From: Actinomadura macra NBRC 14102
Lineage (GTDB): Bacteria > Actinomycetota > Actinomycetes > Streptosporangiales > Streptosporangiaceae
Length of the DNA: 64,000 bases
Reading direction: 5' to 3'
NCBI RefSeq assembly: GCF_001552215.1
Contig: NZ_BCQT01000007.1
Location: 62,001 to 126,000, forward strand
The position numbers and the translations under genes are program-made. Of this stretch, positions 9,072 through 18,500 are shown piece by piece. The notes under the pieces were generated by a model that saw only the letters and a program-made list of their open reading frames with translations, searched no databases and was not told the DNA's origin. Positions within the stretch are counted from its first letter, which is position 1. The number at the start of each line of letters is the position of its first letter.

Positions 9072-9527
9072 ATGGCGGCCTTGAAACTCCGCCCGTTCCT
9101 GGTCACGCTGCTCATCCCGTGGGCCGCCGCGTTGGCGGCGTGCGGATCGGGTGCCTCCGCGGGCACCGGGGGCCCGCCCGATGGCCCGACGGTCACGCCG
9201 GGGACGGCGTTCACGCTCGCGCCGGGCCAGACCGCGCGCCTCGACGGCGGTGGGCTGACGGTCCGGTTCGACGGTGTGAAAGACGACAGCCGGTGCCCCG
9301 TCAACGTCACCTGCGTGTGGGCGGGCGACGCGACCGTGATGGTGTCGGTGACCTCCGGGGAGGGACGGCCGGCGGCACGCGAGTTGCACGTCACCGCCCC
9401 GGCCGCGAAGACGACGGCCGTCTCCGGGTACGTGGTCGGGCTGGTCGGCCTGGCTCCGGAGCGGCGGTCGCAGAGCCCGGTCTCCCCTGGTGACTACCGC
9501 GTGCAACTCCGGATCGACAAGGGCTGA
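9072..9527 (+). CDS. Putative lipoprotein
   Basis: A 151-residue protein with a lipoprotein signal peptide: hydrophobic core LVTLLIPWAA and lipobox LAAC with Cys24, followed by a Gly/Ser-rich tether. The mature part is beta-rich and holds a Cys pair in CPVNVTCVWAGDATV, a motif I associate with small secreted domains of unknown function. It is expected on the outer face of the membrane. The ATG at 9072 follows GAAGGGGGA at good spacing; frames starting further upstream overlap phoD and lack the signal. It is 97 bp downstream of phoD and may be transcribed with it. Confidence 0.82.
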   Translation: MAALKLRPFLVTLLIPWAAALAACGSGASAGTGGPPDGPTVTPGTAFTLAPGQTARLDGGGLTVRFDGVKDDSRCPVNVTCVWAGDATVMVSVTSGEGRPAARELHVTAPAAKTTAVSGYVVGLVGLAPERRSQSPVSPGDYRVQLRIDKG

Positions 9528-9536
9528 CCCCCCGCG

Positions 9537-10937
9537 TCAGCCCAGGGAGTAGCCGGTCAGGCCCCGCGGGGCGAGCGGCAGTGGCCGCACCCTCGCGGAC
9601 AGGCCGGGCAGGACGAGCACGGCGCCGGCGAAGTCGTGGGCGCCCGGCGCCCCGACGAGCAGGTCCCGGCGGCGGATGGACAAGGCGTCACCGAAGCGGC
9701 TGTAGGGGCCGAACGGTGAGGTGACCGTCCTCGCACCGCCCCGCCCGGGGAAGATCCGGACGGTGCCGTTGCCCGGCGCGCCCGCCGCCAGGTCGGGGAC
9801 GCCGTCGCCGGTCAGGTCGCCCGCGGCGAGAGCGGAGCCGAGACGGTCGTAGCGGCCCCGCCCGGTCCGGGTGGCGCCGAGCTGCCGCATGTCCGGCCCG
9901 GCGAGGATCTGGACGGCGCCCTCGGCGTAGGCGGCCGAGTCGGCGCGGTCCTCGCCGGGGGCGCCCACCGCGAGGTCGTCGCGGCCGTCGCCGTCGAAGT
10001 CGGCGGCGGCGAGCGCCGAACCGAAACCGTCGGCGCGTTCGGGTGTGCCGTCCACGTCCGGTTCGTCCTGCGAGACATAGTTCGCGGACCGTTCCAGCGG
10101 ATCCAGGACGGTCACCGTCCCCGCACCGCGCGCGCCGTCGCCCGGGGCTCCCGCGGCGATCTCGGCGCGGCCGTCGCCGTCGAAGTCGCCGGCGGTCAGC
10201 ACGGTCCCGAAGCCGTCGGTGTCGGCCGCCGACTGGTTCACCCAGGCCGTCCGCTGGGTGATGAGGGGTCCGGGCCGCAGCGCACGCCCCTGGAGGCCGA
10301 AGACCGCGACGCCACCGCCGCCCTTCAGCCCAGGCAGGCCGACGATCAGCTCGTCATCGCGATCGTGGTCGAGGTCGGCGGCGGCGAGGGAGGCCCCGAA
10401 TCGGTCCGTGCCGTAGGGGCGGTGGAAGGCACGGACGGTCAGCACCGCACCCGGACGTAGGCCGGACGGGGTGCCCGCGAAGATCTGTACGGCGCCGGCG
10501 CCCTCGGCTCCCGGCCCGCGCGCGCCGTGCACCTGGTCCGGGATGCCGACCGCGAGGTCGTCGCAGCCGTCCCGGTCGAAGTCGCCGGCGGCGAGCGCGG
10601 CACCGAACCCGTCACCGCGACGTGCCGCCTCCTCCCGCGACAGCCAGGCCACCCCCGAGGCGGCGCGGATCGCCACCGCACCCGCGCGGGTCTGGCCGCG
10701 GACGGTCGCGTACGGGGCGCCGGCGGCCAGGTCGGGCGCACCGTCGCCGTCGAAGTCGGCGGGTGCCCGGCCCCGGCACGGCCCGGCCCGGGCCGTCGCG
10801 GCGGCGACCTGCACGGGGACACGGTCAGGAGCGGGACGCACGGCGGCCATGGGGGCGGACGCTCCGGCGGCCGTCGCCAGCGCGACGGCCGGGGCCAGGC
10901 GTCCTGCGACGGTGGCGCGGCGGGGGACGATTCTCAC
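9537..10937 (-). CDS. Secreted FG-GAP (integrin alpha-like) repeat protein
   Basis: A 466-residue protein with a signal peptide (about 1-28, Ala-rich core) and then a run of FG-GAP repeats. Each repeat carries a calcium-loop sequence such as DFDGDGAPDLAAGAP, DFDRDGCDDLAVGIP, DLDHDRDDELIVGLP or DFDGDGRDDLAVGAP; about seven are present, as expected for a seven-bladed propeller. Linkers with DRFGASLAAAD and DGFGSALAAAD provide the FG part. The domain is extracellular and calcium-binding in characterised members; adhesion or ligand binding is likely, enzymatic activity is not indicated. It is convergent with the lipoprotein gene, 9 bp away. Confidence 0.9.
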   Translation of the reverse strand: MRIVPRRATVAGRLAPAVALATAAGASAPMAAVRPAPDRVPVQVAAATARAGPCRGRAPADFDGDGAPDLAAGAPYATVRGQTRAGAVAIRAASGVAWLSREEAARRGDGFGAALAAGDFDRDGCDDLAVGIPDQVHGARGPGAEGAGAVQIFAGTPSGLRPGAVLTVRAFHRPYGTDRFGASLAAADLDHDRDDELIVGLPGLKGGGGVAVFGLQGRALRPGPLITQRTAWVNQSAADTDGFGTVLTAGDFDGDGRAEIAAGAPGDGARGAGTVTVLDPLERSANYVSQDEPDVDGTPERADGFGSALAAADFDGDGRDDLAVGAPGEDRADSAAYAEGAVQILAGPDMRQLGATRTGRGRYDRLGSALAAGDLTGDGVPDLAAGAPGNGTVRIFPGRGGARTVTSPFGPYSRFGDALSIRRRDLLVGAPGAHDFAGAVLVLPGLSARVRPLPLAPRGLTGYSLG

Positions 10938-11006
10938 ATCCGCAACGTCCCCGGCGGGTGGAACGCCCGATCACCGGGCGGGTGGCCGGACGGTGAACCC
11001 GGGCGG

Positions 11007-11840
11007 TCAGCCCGTCACGTTGAACGTGGCGGGGTCCGGGCCAAGGCGGACTCCCTTGTCCAGTTCGCCGATCGCCTTCATCTCGTCCGGGCTCAGCTCG
11101 AACCCGAACACGTCGATGTTCTCGGCGATCCTGGACGGCGTCACCGACTTCGGGATGACCACATCACCGATCTGGATGTGCCAGCGCAGCGCGACCTGGG
11201 CGGGGGTGCGGCCATGGGCCCGCGCGATGGCGGCGAGCGCCGGGTCGTCCAGCAGGCCGCGGCCCTGCCCGAGCGGCGCCCACGCCTCGGTGTGGATGCC
11301 GTGCTCGCGGTGGAAGGCGCGCAGGCCGTCCTGCTGGAAGTAGGGGTGCAGCTCGATCTGGTTGATCACCGGGGCGACGTCGGTCTCCGCCAGCAGCCGC
11401 CGCAGCGTCTCGACCGTGAAGTTGGAGACGCCGATCGAGCGGACGCGGCCGTCGGCCTTGAGCTTCTCGAACGCGCGCCAGGTGTCCAGATAGCTGTCGC
11501 GGGACGGCATCGGCCAGTGGATCAGGTAGAGGTCCAGGTACTCCAGCCCGAGGCGGGCCATGCTCGCGTCGAAGGCGCGGAGTGCGCTGTCGTGGCCGTG
11601 GTCGCTGTTCCACAGTTTGGTGGTGACGAACAGCTCTTCGCGGGGCAGCCCGGACTCGCGCAACGCCCGGCCGGTGCCCTCCTCGTTCTGGTACGCGGCC
11701 GCGGTGTCGATGCTGCGGTAGCCGTTCCGCAGCGCCGTGGTCACGGCGGTCTCGGCCTCGGCGTTGGAGACCTGGAACACCCCGAAGCCGAGCTGCGGCA
11801 TCGAGTTCCCGTCGATGAGGTCAACGTTCGGTACGGTCAC
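11007..11840 (-). CDS. Aldo/keto reductase (AKR5/2,5-diketogluconate reductase-like)
   Basis: An NADPH-dependent carbonyl reductase of 277 residues. It shows the signature MPQLGFGVFQ, the catalytic tetrad in YRSIDTAAAYQNE (Asp and Tyr), FVTTKLWN (Lys) and DLYLIHWP (His), and the cofactor-binding VIPKSVTPSRIAEN near the C-terminus. The natural substrate cannot be assigned. The longest frame opens at 11906, but the GTG at 11840 follows AAGGGGGG by about 10 bp and begins the family domain at once, so it is chosen. A 14-bp perfect palindrome lies 69-82 bp upstream and could be an operator. Confidence 0.9.
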   Translation of the reverse strand: MTVPNVDLIDGNSMPQLGFGVFQVSNAEAETAVTTALRNGYRSIDTAAAYQNEEGTGRALRESGLPREELFVTTKLWNSDHGHDSALRAFDASMARLGLEYLDLYLIHWPMPSRDSYLDTWRAFEKLKADGRVRSIGVSNFTVETLRRLLAETDVAPVINQIELHPYFQQDGLRAFHREHGIHTEAWAPLGQGRGLLDDPALAAIARAHGRTPAQVALRWHIQIGDVVIPKSVTPSRIAENIDVFGFELSPDEMKAIGELDKGVRLGPDPATFNVTG

Positions 11841-12192
11841 GGTTTCGTGTCCCCCCTTGAGCGGTGCAGGTGCGGGGGCTCGTGTGCCCAGGAATGGACC
11901 GTCCAAATCCGGTGATCACCGGCCCTCTCCTCCGGCATGGGCGGAACACGCGGGCGGACCCGCTCGGCGAGGCGGCGCAGGGCATCCTCGGTGATCGCGA
12001 ACTGCCGCGCGGCGACGCGGGCGGCGGTCTCGACGTCGCCCTAGATATTCAATCTTTCACCACTTATTCTCGCACCCGCATCCGTCCGGCCGGCCCGGAG
12101 GAAGGACCGCGGAACCGCACCGGCCACCGCCGGAGAGCCGTTTCGCGGCCCTCGACGCCCACGAAGCGGACCCCTGAAAGGCGTGTGCGCAC
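11841..12192. other. Intergenic region with coding-like remnant and AT-rich promoter stretch
   Basis: This 352-bp divergent gap between the reductase and the permease holds three things: the 14-bp palindrome at 11909-11922; an open minus-strand stretch (about 12043-11925) whose translation looks protein-like (for example RQFAITEDALRRLAERV) but which begins right after a TAG stop and has no start, so it reads as a gene remnant; and an AT-rich patch at 12042-12072 that probably carries the promoter of the permease. I see no RNA gene. Confidence 0.4.
11909..11922. promoter_or_regulatory. Perfect 14-bp palindrome (operator candidate) upstream of aldo/keto reductase
   Basis: CCGGTGATCACCGG is fully self-complementary. 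It lies 69-82 bp upstream of the reductase start, a normal place for a repressor or activator site. No regulator gene adjoins it. Confidence 0.4.
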
Positions 12193-13617
12193 ATGACGAC
12201 CCGTTCCGAGCCCGCGGGCTCCCCCGTCCCCGGTTCCGGCCCCGGTTCCGGCCCAGGCGAGCAGACCCTGGAGTCCTTCGGCTACTCCCAGGAGCTCAAA
12301 CGCTCGCTCGGCCTGCCCGACCTGGTCATCTACGGCCTGGTGATGATGCTCCCGATCGCGCCGTTCACCATCTTCGGCGCCGTGTTCAACGAGTCCAAGG
12401 GCATGGTGGCGCTGACCTACCTCATCGGGCTGGTGGCGATGCTGTTCACCGCGCTCAGCTACCGGGAGATGTCGCGCGCGTTCCCCATCGCCGGGTCCGT
12501 CTACTCCTACGCCGGACGCGGCATCAACGACAAGGTCGGGTTCCTCGCGGGCTGGGCGATCCTGCTGGACTACCTGCTCGTCCCGACCCTGCTGTACGTG
12601 ATGAGCGCGGCGGCGCTGAACTCGCTGTTGCCGGAGGTCCCGCAGTGGTCCTGGGTCGTCATGTTCGTGGTGGTCAACACCACGATCAACTTCCTGGGCA
12701 TCGAGTCGACGGCGCGGCTGAACCGGATCTTCCTGTTCGCCGAGCTGGTGGTGCTGACGCTGTTCATCGGGTTCGGCGTCGCCGCCGTCGCCCGCGGGGA
12801 GAACGGCGCGCGCTTCTCCTTCGACCCGCTGGTGAACGCCGACCTGCTCACCCCCGGCCTGATCTTCGGGGCGCTGTCCATCGCGGTGCTCAGCTTCCTC
12901 GGCTTCGACGGGATCTCCACGCTCTCCGAGGAGGTCAAGGGCGGTGCCCGCGATCTCGTCGGCCGGGCCACGCTGGTGGCGCTGTGCCTGGTCGCGGCCC
13001 TCTTCGTGCTCCAGACATGGGTCGCGGCGCTGCTGGTGCCGGGCCGCACCGGGTTCGACGGGGACGAGGCCACCAACTCCGCGTTCTACGACATCGCCTG
13101 GATCGCGGGCGGCGGCTGGCTCAAGGACACCACGGCGGTCGCCGCCGCGCTCGCCACCGGTGTCGCCAACTCGCTCGTCGCGCAGGCGGCCACGTCCCGG
13201 CTGCTGTTCAGCATGGCCCGCGACCGCAAACTGCCCGCGTTCCTCGCCTACGTCCACCCGACCCGCAAGACGCCCGAGCGCGCCATCCTGTTCGTCGCCG
13301 CCGTGTCCCTCGCCCTCGGGCTCTTCTTCACCGGGCAGATCAGCCTGCTGTCACAGCTGGTGAACTTCGGCGCGCTGTTCGCGTTCCTGATGCTGCACGT
13401 CGCCGTGTTCGTGCATTTCAAGCTGCGCAACCGCAGCACCCGCTGGCACCTGCACGTGCTGGCTCCGGCGCTCGGCCTGATGATCACGGGCTCGGTACTG
13501 TGGCACGCCGACGCCGACGCGAAGATCGGCGGTCTGGCCTGGCTGGGCGTCGGCGTCCTCGTGCTGCTGTTCTACCGGCTCTCCGGCCGCGGTACCGACC
13601 TCGCTTTGGAGGACTGA
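12193..13617 (+). CDS. APC family amino acid/amide permease
   Basis: A 474-residue membrane protein with about 12 helices. After a Gly/Ser/Pro-rich cytoplasmic N-terminus it begins the APC fold at LKRSLGLPDLVIYGLVMMLP, with the broken first helix, and has the conserved FLGFDGISTLSEEVKGG segment in the helix 6-7 region. Family members are proton-driven amino acid or amine importers. Its stop codon overlaps the start of the amidase gene by one base (TGATG), so the two form one unit: the likely cargo is an amide, or the permease removes or imports a product of amide hydrolysis. That substrate link is inference from context. Confidence 0.9.
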   Translation: MTTRSEPAGSPVPGSGPGSGPGEQTLESFGYSQELKRSLGLPDLVIYGLVMMLPIAPFTIFGAVFNESKGMVALTYLIGLVAMLFTALSYREMSRAFPIAGSVYSYAGRGINDKVGFLAGWAILLDYLLVPTLLYVMSAAALNSLLPEVPQWSWVVMFVVVNTTINFLGIESTARLNRIFLFAELVVLTLFIGFGVAAVARGENGARFSFDPLVNADLLTPGLIFGALSIAVLSFLGFDGISTLSEEVKGGARDLVGRATLVALCLVAALFVLQTWVAALLVPGRTGFDGDEATNSAFYDIAWIAGGGWLKDTTAVAAALATGVANSLVAQAATSRLLFSMARDRKLPAFLAYVHPTRKTPERAILFVAAVSLALGLFFTGQISLLSQLVNFGALFAFLMLHVAVFVHFKLRNRSTRWHLHVLAPALGLMITGSVLWHADADAKIGGLAWLGVGVLVLLFYRLSGRGTDLALED

Positions 13618-14525
13618 TGCACATCCGCCGCACCAGCGCGCACAACGCCTGGGACAACGCGATCCCGCCCGTCGCGGCCCTCGTCCCGGAGGCCGAGATC
13701 ACCGTCGACACCGGCGACGCGAGCGGGGGTCAGCTCGGCCCCAGCGCGGGCACCGCCGAGGTCGCCGCGCTCGATTTCGCCCGCGTCAACCCGGTGACCG
13801 GCCCGTTCCTGGTCGAGGACGCCCGCCCCGGCGACGCCCTGGTGATCGACATCCTGGACATGACGGTCGGCGACTGGGGCTGGACGGCCTGCATCCCCGG
13901 GTTCGGCCTGCTCGCCGACGACTTCCCCGACCCGCACCTGCGCATCTCCAAGATCGCGGACGGTTGGGCCGAGCCGCTGCCGGGGCTGCGCGTCCCGGTC
14001 GTCCCGATGATCGGCACCATCGGGGTGGCACCCCCCGAGCCCGGCGCGCACTCGATCGTCCCGCCGCGCCGCTGGGGCGGCAACATGGACATCCGGCACA
14101 TCGGACCGGGCGCGCGGCTCGTCCTGCCCGTCGGGGTGGACGGCGCGCTGCTGTCCCTCGGCGACGCGCACGCCGCGATGGGCGACGGCGAGGTGTGCGG
14201 GACCGGCGTCGAGACCGAGGCGTCCGTCCGGCTCCGGGTGGGCCTGCGCCGCGGCGCCGCCCCGGCGACCCCGGTCGTCGAGACCGACCCGCGCACGCAC
14301 CGCTCCGGCCCCGCCCTCGCCACGACCGGCATCGGCCCCGACCTGATGCGGGCGGCCAAGGACGCGACCCGCAACCTCGTCGACGAGGTCGTCGCCCGCA
14401 CCGGCCTGGCCCCCGTCGACGCCTACCTGCTCGCGAGCATCGCCGCCGACCTGAAGATCTCCGAGATCGTCGACGTCCCCAACTGGATCGTCTCCGCGCA
14501 TCTGGAGCTCTCCCTGCTCGGATGA
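13617..14525 (+). CDS. Acetamidase/formamidase family amidase (FmdA-like)
   Basis: A 302-residue hydrolase that releases ammonia from short amides such as formamide or acetamide. Diagnostic segments are GPFLVEDARPGDALVIDI, GGNMDIRHIGPGARLVLPV and LGDAHAAMGDGEVCGTGVE, which carry the conserved His/Asp/Glu residues of the zinc-dependent FmdA_AmdA fold. The ATG at 13617 overlaps the permease stop codon, which indicates translational coupling. With the permease it makes a compact uptake-and-hydrolysis module that would supply nitrogen from amides. The exact amide cannot be read from sequence. Confidence 0.92.
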   Translation: MHIRRTSAHNAWDNAIPPVAALVPEAEITVDTGDASGGQLGPSAGTAEVAALDFARVNPVTGPFLVEDARPGDALVIDILDMTVGDWGWTACIPGFGLLADDFPDPHLRISKIADGWAEPLPGLRVPVVPMIGTIGVAPPEPGAHSIVPPRRWGGNMDIRHIGPGARLVLPVGVDGALLSLGDAHAAMGDGEVCGTGVETEASVRLRVGLRRGAAPATPVVETDPRTHRSGPALATTGIGPDLMRAAKDATRNLVDEVVARTGLAPVDAYLLASIAADLKISEIVDVPNWIVSAHLELSLLG

Positions 14526-14582
14526 CGATGAGTCTCGGCCCACGGCCGCCCGGCCCTGGCATCGCCTCCGGTCCTGCCCGGA

Positions 14583-15248
14583 TCAGTCGATGAGCCCGCC
14601 GATGCCCTGGCCCAGCAGGACGACGCCGATGACCAGCAGCAGGACCGACACCACGGTCCTGCTGTTCGGCTCCAGCCACGCGCGCAACGCGTCCAGCCGG
14701 GGCCGCCACCGCTCGGCGTCGACGAGGTAGACGATCACCGGGACGGCCACCCCGCACGCGGCGAGGATCGAGAAGACCGCGACGGCCACGACCTCCTCAC
14801 CGATGCTCAGCAGACCCTGCGACACGACGATCCCGGCGGCGACGAACATCAACGCGTTCGTCGGATTGATGATCGACAGCAGCAGCCCCCGCTGGGCGGC
14901 CTTCACCGGTGAGAGGTCGTCCAGGAGCCCCGGGACGTCATGCCGTCCGGTCCGGCGGGAGGTCCACTCCCGAGCGGCGATGGTCAGCACCAGCACGCCC
15001 AACAGCAGCACGATCCATGACACCGGTGACTTCGGTTCGCCGGTGTCGGAGTTCATTCCAATGACGTTCGCGATCACCACGAGCAGCGTCGTCGCGGCCA
15101 CGATGCCGACCGTCCACCCCGCTAGGAAGCCGAGCGCCGCGTCCCTCGCCCGTGGCGTCAGCAGCAGGGCGATGACCGCGATGATCGGGATCGGGCTGAT
15201 CGCCACCCCCAGCGTGAGGGGCAGCAACGCCCGGATGACCTCGCCCAT
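14583..15248 (-). CDS. GAP family (Sap/SfLAP-type) membrane protein
   Basis: A 221-residue protein with six hydrophobic helices in the LysE-like arrangement: [20 protein letters not shown] at the N-terminus, an internal [19 protein letters not shown] with the conserved Asn-Pro turn, and a C-terminal [18 protein letters not shown]. This matches the GAP family, whose mycobacterial members (Sap) help move glycolipids across the membrane. The ATG at 15248 follows ACGGGGGGCGAG and is the clear start; the open frame runs far upstream without meaning. It is divergent from lutA across a structured 397-bp gap. Confidence 0.8.
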   Translation of the reverse strand: MGEVIRALLPLTLGVAISPIPIIAVIALLLTPRARDAALGFLAGWTVGIVAATTLLVVIANVIGMNSDTGEPKSPVSWIVLLLGVLVLTIAAREWTSRRTGRHDVPGLLDDLSPVKAAQRGLLLSIINPTNALMFVAAGIVVSQGLLSIGEEVVAVAVFSILAACGVAVPVIVYLVDAERWRPRLDALRAWLEPNSRTVVSVLLLVIGVVLLGQGIGGLID

Positions 15249-15645
15249 CTCGCCCCCCGTTGTCCACCCCCCGCCGCTCGCCTCGACGGCCATACCCACC
15301 CTCACCAGGTGCAACCGATCGGGTTCGCACCGCGTGTCCACCATCGTCAGCACGTCCTCGTTCCGTGCGAACTTCTCGGCGGGGTCCGTCGTTGTCCCTT
15401 CGGGTTCCCCGGCCGTCACGGTGGCCGGCGAGCGAACCCCATCAGGACGGCCGGCTGCCCGGGTGGGGACGGTGCGGCAACGCACGGTCCGGGCGCCGGC
15501 CGTCCTCTTGCGCCGTCCCGCAGCCGGATGGGGCGCGCCTGTCCGGACTGGCGCGGCGCTGATCGGGTACGACCCCATCGAGTTCGCGGCCGGGGTCACG
15601 GCGGTGCCCGGTGCGGCGGCCGGCACTGGCCGGAGGGGAGACGGC
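15249..15645. other. Divergent 397-bp gap between GAP-family gene and lutABC
   Basis: No gene is supported here on either strand. The right half contains the long hairpin at 15444-15506, which would lie in the 5' leader or promoter of lutA, and a GGAGGGGAG ribosome site just before the lutA GTG. The left half must hold the promoter for the minus-strand gene, but no convincing hexamers stand out. Confidence 0.5.
15444..15506. promoter_or_regulatory. Long imperfect hairpin in the lutABC upstream region
   Basis: AGGACGGCCGGC (15444-15455) plus GCCCGG (15457-15462) pair with CCGGGC (15489-15494) plus GCCGGCCGTCCT (15495-15506): 18 base pairs broken by one bulged T at 15456. Inside sits a second hairpin, GTGCG-GCAA-CGCAC (15472-15485), with a GNRA-type loop. 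It is 140 bp upstream of lutA and has no T-run, so a leader RNA structure or protein site is more likely than a terminator. Confidence 0.55.
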
Positions 15646-16359
15646 GTGAAGGTCGCACTGTTCCTCACGTGCGTGAACGACACGATGTACCCGGGGACGG
15701 GCCGCGCGACGGTGCGGCTGCTGCGCAGGCTCGGCCACGATGTGGACTTCCCGCTCGCGCAGACGTGCTGCGGCCAGATGCACCTCAACACCGGATACCG
15801 GCGGCAGGCGCTCCGCCTGGTGGAGGGGTTCGCCGAGACGTTCGCCCCGTACGAGGCGGTGGTGACGCCGTCGGCGTCCTGCGGCGCGATGATCCGCGAC
15901 TGGCATCCGCGGCTCGCGCCGCGCGCCGCCGGCGTCGCGTCCCGCGTGTACGAGCTGTCGGAGTTCCTCGTGGACGTGCTCGGGGTCACCGATGTCGGCG
16001 CGTACTTCCCGCACCGCGTCGCCTACCACCCGACGTGCCACTCGCTGCGGATGCTGCGCGTCGGCGACCGCCCGCTGCGGCTGCTGCGCGAGGTCCGCGG
16101 CCTCGATCTGGCCGACCTGCCGGACGCCGCCGAGTGCTGCGGCTTCGGCGGGACGTTCGCGCTGAAGAACGCCGAGGTGTCGGCCGCGATGTGCGCGGAC
16201 AAGGTCGCCGCCGTCCGCCGGACGCGCGCCGAGGCGCTGTGCGCGGCCGACAACTCCTGCCTGGCGCACATCGGCGGTGCGCTCACCCGCACCCGCGCGG
16301 GCGTCCGGACCGTCCACCTGGCCGAGATCCTCGCCTCCACCGAGGGGGACCCGCGGTGA
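15646..16359 (+). CDS. lutA: Lactate utilization protein A (CCG-domain subunit)
   Basis: A 237-residue subunit of the LutABC L-lactate oxidase (LldEFG), which oxidises lactate to pyruvate through iron-sulfur clusters without a flavin LldD. Two cysteine-rich CCG domains are seen: [13 protein letters not shown] in the first half and [16 protein letters not shown] in the second, the latter the classical heterodisulfide-reductase-type motif. The GTG start at 15646 follows GGAGGGGAG by 5 bp. The stop codon overlaps the GTG of lutB, and lutB overlaps lutC in the same way, so the three subunits are translated in step. Confidence 0.93.
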   Translation: MKVALFLTCVNDTMYPGTGRATVRLLRRLGHDVDFPLAQTCCGQMHLNTGYRRQALRLVEGFAETFAPYEAVVTPSASCGAMIRDWHPRLAPRAAGVASRVYELSEFLVDVLGVTDVGAYFPHRVAYHPTCHSLRMLRVGDRPLRLLREVRGLDLADLPDAAECCGFGGTFALKNAEVSAAMCADKVAAVRRTRAEALCAADNSCLAHIGGALTRTRAGVRTVHLAEILASTEGDPR

Positions 16360-17831
16360 CCGCGATGCCGACCTACCTCGGGATGCCCGCCTTCCCCAAG
16401 GCGGCGGCGCGGGCGGTGAACGACGCGCGGCTGCGCGGCAACCTCGCCCGCGCCACCGCCACGATCCGCGGACGGCGCACCGCCGCCGTCGCCGAACTGG
16501 AGGACTGGGCGGAGCTCCGCGAGTCGGGCCGGCAGATCAAGGACCACGTCCTGGCGAACCTCGGCCACTACCTGCGGCTGCTGGAGGAGAGGGTCACCGG
16601 TGCGGGCGGCACCGTCCACTGGGCGCGGGACGCCGCGGAAGCCAACCGGATCGTCGCGGACCTGGTGAAGGCGACCGGCCAGACCGAGGTCGTCAAGGTC
16701 AAGTCCATGGCCACGCAGGAGATCGGGCTGAACGAGGCGCTCGCCGCGCAGGGCATCGCCGCCTACGAGACCGATCTCGCGGAACTGATCGTCCAGCTCG
16801 GCGACGACCGGCCCTCGCACCTGCTCGTCCCGGCCATCCACCGGAACCGGTCCGACATCCGCGACATCTTCCTGCGTGCCATGGAGGACGCGCCCGCGGG
16901 CCTGACGGACTCGCCCGCCGAACTGGCCGAGGCCGCGCGGCGGCACCTGCGGGCCAAGTTCCTATCGGCGAAGGTCGCGGTCTCGGGCGTCAACTTCGCC
17001 GTGGCCGACACCGGGACGCTTTTCGTCCTGGAGTCGGAGGGGAACGGCCGGATGTGCCTGACACTCCCCGACACGCTCATCTCGGTGATGGGCGTGGAGA
17101 AGATCGTGCCGACCGTGCGGGACCTGGAGGTCTTTCTCCAGCTCCTCCCCCGCTCGTCCACGGCGGAGCGGATGAACCCCTACACCTCCGCCTGGACGGG
17201 CGTCCACCCCGGCGACGGACCGCGCGACTTCCATCTCGTCCTGCTCGACAACGGCCGCACCGACACGCTCGCCGACGAGGTCGGACGGCAGGCGCTGCGC
17301 TGCATCCGCTGCTCGGCGTGCCTCAACGTGTGCCCGGTGTACCGGCGGGCGGGCGGCCACGCCTACGGCTCGCCCTATCCGGGGCCGATCGGCGCGATCC
17401 TTTCGCCGCAGATCAGAGGTATCGGGTCGGCGGTGGACGCGTCCCTGCCCTACGCGTCGTCGCTGTGCGGGGCGTGCTTCGACGCGTGCCCGGTCGCGAT
17501 CGACATCCCCGAGGTGCTCGTGCACCTGCGGGCCCGCGTGGTGGAGCGGGGACCGCGGCGTCCGCTGGAGCGCGCCGCGATGGGGGCCGCCGGGTGGACG
17601 CTGCGCTCGCCCACCCGCCTGGCGCTGGCGCAGCGCGCCGCGGCCGCCGGCGGCCGCCTGGTCGCCCGCCGCGGCCGGATCCGGCGGTTGCCCGGCCCGC
17701 TCGGCGCGTGGACCGAGACCCGCGACGCGCCCGTACCGCCCCCCGAGTCGTTCCGTGCCTGGTGGACGCGCACCGGCGGCGGCACGGACCGCGACACAGG
17801 GGGCCACCCGGGCGCGGAGGCGGATCGGTGA
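16356..17831 (+). CDS. lutB: Lactate utilization protein B (ferredoxin-type iron-sulfur subunit)
   Basis: A 491-residue subunit. The first 300 residues are a LUD domain ([51 protein letters not shown]). Then two 4Fe-4S motifs follow, [19 protein letters not shown] and [19 protein letters not shown], the CxxCxxCxxxCP pattern expected for electron transfer. A C-terminal tail ([10 protein letters not shown]) completes the LutB layout. The GTG start overlaps the lutA stop as GTGA; ATG 16365, three codons in, is an alternative. Cytoplasmic or membrane-associated, working with LutA and LutC. Confidence 0.95.
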   Translation: MTAMPTYLGMPAFPKAAARAVNDARLRGNLARATATIRGRRTAAVAELEDWAELRESGRQIKDHVLANLGHYLRLLEERVTGAGGTVHWARDAAEANRIVADLVKATGQTEVVKVKSMATQEIGLNEALAAQGIAAYETDLAELIVQLGDDRPSHLLVPAIHRNRSDIRDIFLRAMEDAPAGLTDSPAELAEAARRHLRAKFLSAKVAVSGVNFAVADTGTLFVLESEGNGRMCLTLPDTLISVMGVEKIVPTVRDLEVFLQLLPRSSTAERMNPYTSAWTGVHPGDGPRDFHLVLLDNGRTDTLADEVGRQALRCIRCSACLNVCPVYRRAGGHAYGSPYPGPIGAILSPQIRGIGSAVDASLPYASSLCGACFDACPVAIDIPEVLVHLRARVVERGPRRPLERAAMGAAGWTLRSPTRLALAQRAAAAGGRLVARRGRIRRLPGPLGAWTETRDAPVPPPESFRAWWTRTGGGTDRDTGGHPGAEADR

Positions 17832-18451
17832 GCGCGCGGGAGGAGATCCTCCGGCGGATCGAGCGGGCGGCGCCCTCTCGTCCGGCCGCCGAGGTCGCGG
17901 CCTCCTATGACCGGATCGACCGGAACTACCTGCGCCGCCACCACGAGGGAGACGAGGAGAGCACGGTCGGGCTGTTCGCGGCGCGCGTCGCCGACTACCG
18001 GGCGACCGTCCTGCGCGTGCCCGCGGCCGACCTCCCGTCGGCGATCCCCGGCCGCCTGTCCGCGCGGCCGGGCGCCTACGCGGTGCCCGCCGGGCTCCCC
18101 GCGGAGTGGACGGCCGGCGTCCGGATCGTCCGCGACCCCGCCGCCGGGGATCTGGACGGGCTGGCCGGCGCCGTCACCGGCTGCGCGGTCGCCATCGCCG
18201 AGACGGGCACGATCATCCTCGACCACGGACCGGACCAGGGACCCCGCGCGCTGTCGCTCGTCCCGGACTTCCACCTGATCGTCGTCCGGGCCGGGCAGAT
18301 CGCCGCCGACGTGCCCGAGGCACTCGAACGGCTCGACCCGCTCCGCCCGCTGACGCTGGTGTCGGGGCCGTCCGCGACGAGCGACATCGAGTTGTCCCGT
18401 GTCGAGGGCGTGCACGGCCCCCGGACCCTGGATGTGCTGGTCGCGCAGTGA
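17828..18451 (+). CDS. lutC: Lactate utilization protein C (LUD domain)
   Basis: A 207-residue LUD-domain protein. It starts with [13 protein letters not shown] and contains [20 protein letters not shown], followed by [17 protein letters not shown] and the ending [23 protein letters not shown], the core signature of LutC. The GTG at 17828 overlaps the lutB stop codon by four bases (GTGA). It is the third subunit of the lactate-oxidising complex. No LutR-type GntR regulator is next to the operon; control may rest on the upstream hairpin region or a distant regulator. Confidence 0.94.
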   Translation: MSAREEILRRIERAAPSRPAAEVAASYDRIDRNYLRRHHEGDEESTVGLFAARVADYRATVLRVPAADLPSAIPGRLSARPGAYAVPAGLPAEWTAGVRIVRDPAAGDLDGLAGAVTGCAVAIAETGTIILDHGPDQGPRALSLVPDFHLIVVRAGQIAADVPEALERLDPLRPLTLVSGPSATSDIELSRVEGVHGPRTLDVLVAQ

Positions 18452-18500
18452 CCTGAGCGTTCGCGTCCGGGCGCCGTGGGGGCGCGGTTATGCTCGGCGG

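Noticed and set aside
11990..12192. Leader of the permease-amidase pair considered as a guanidine or other riboswitch
   Set aside because: No conserved riboswitch core could be recognised; only scattered GC-rich pairings are present.
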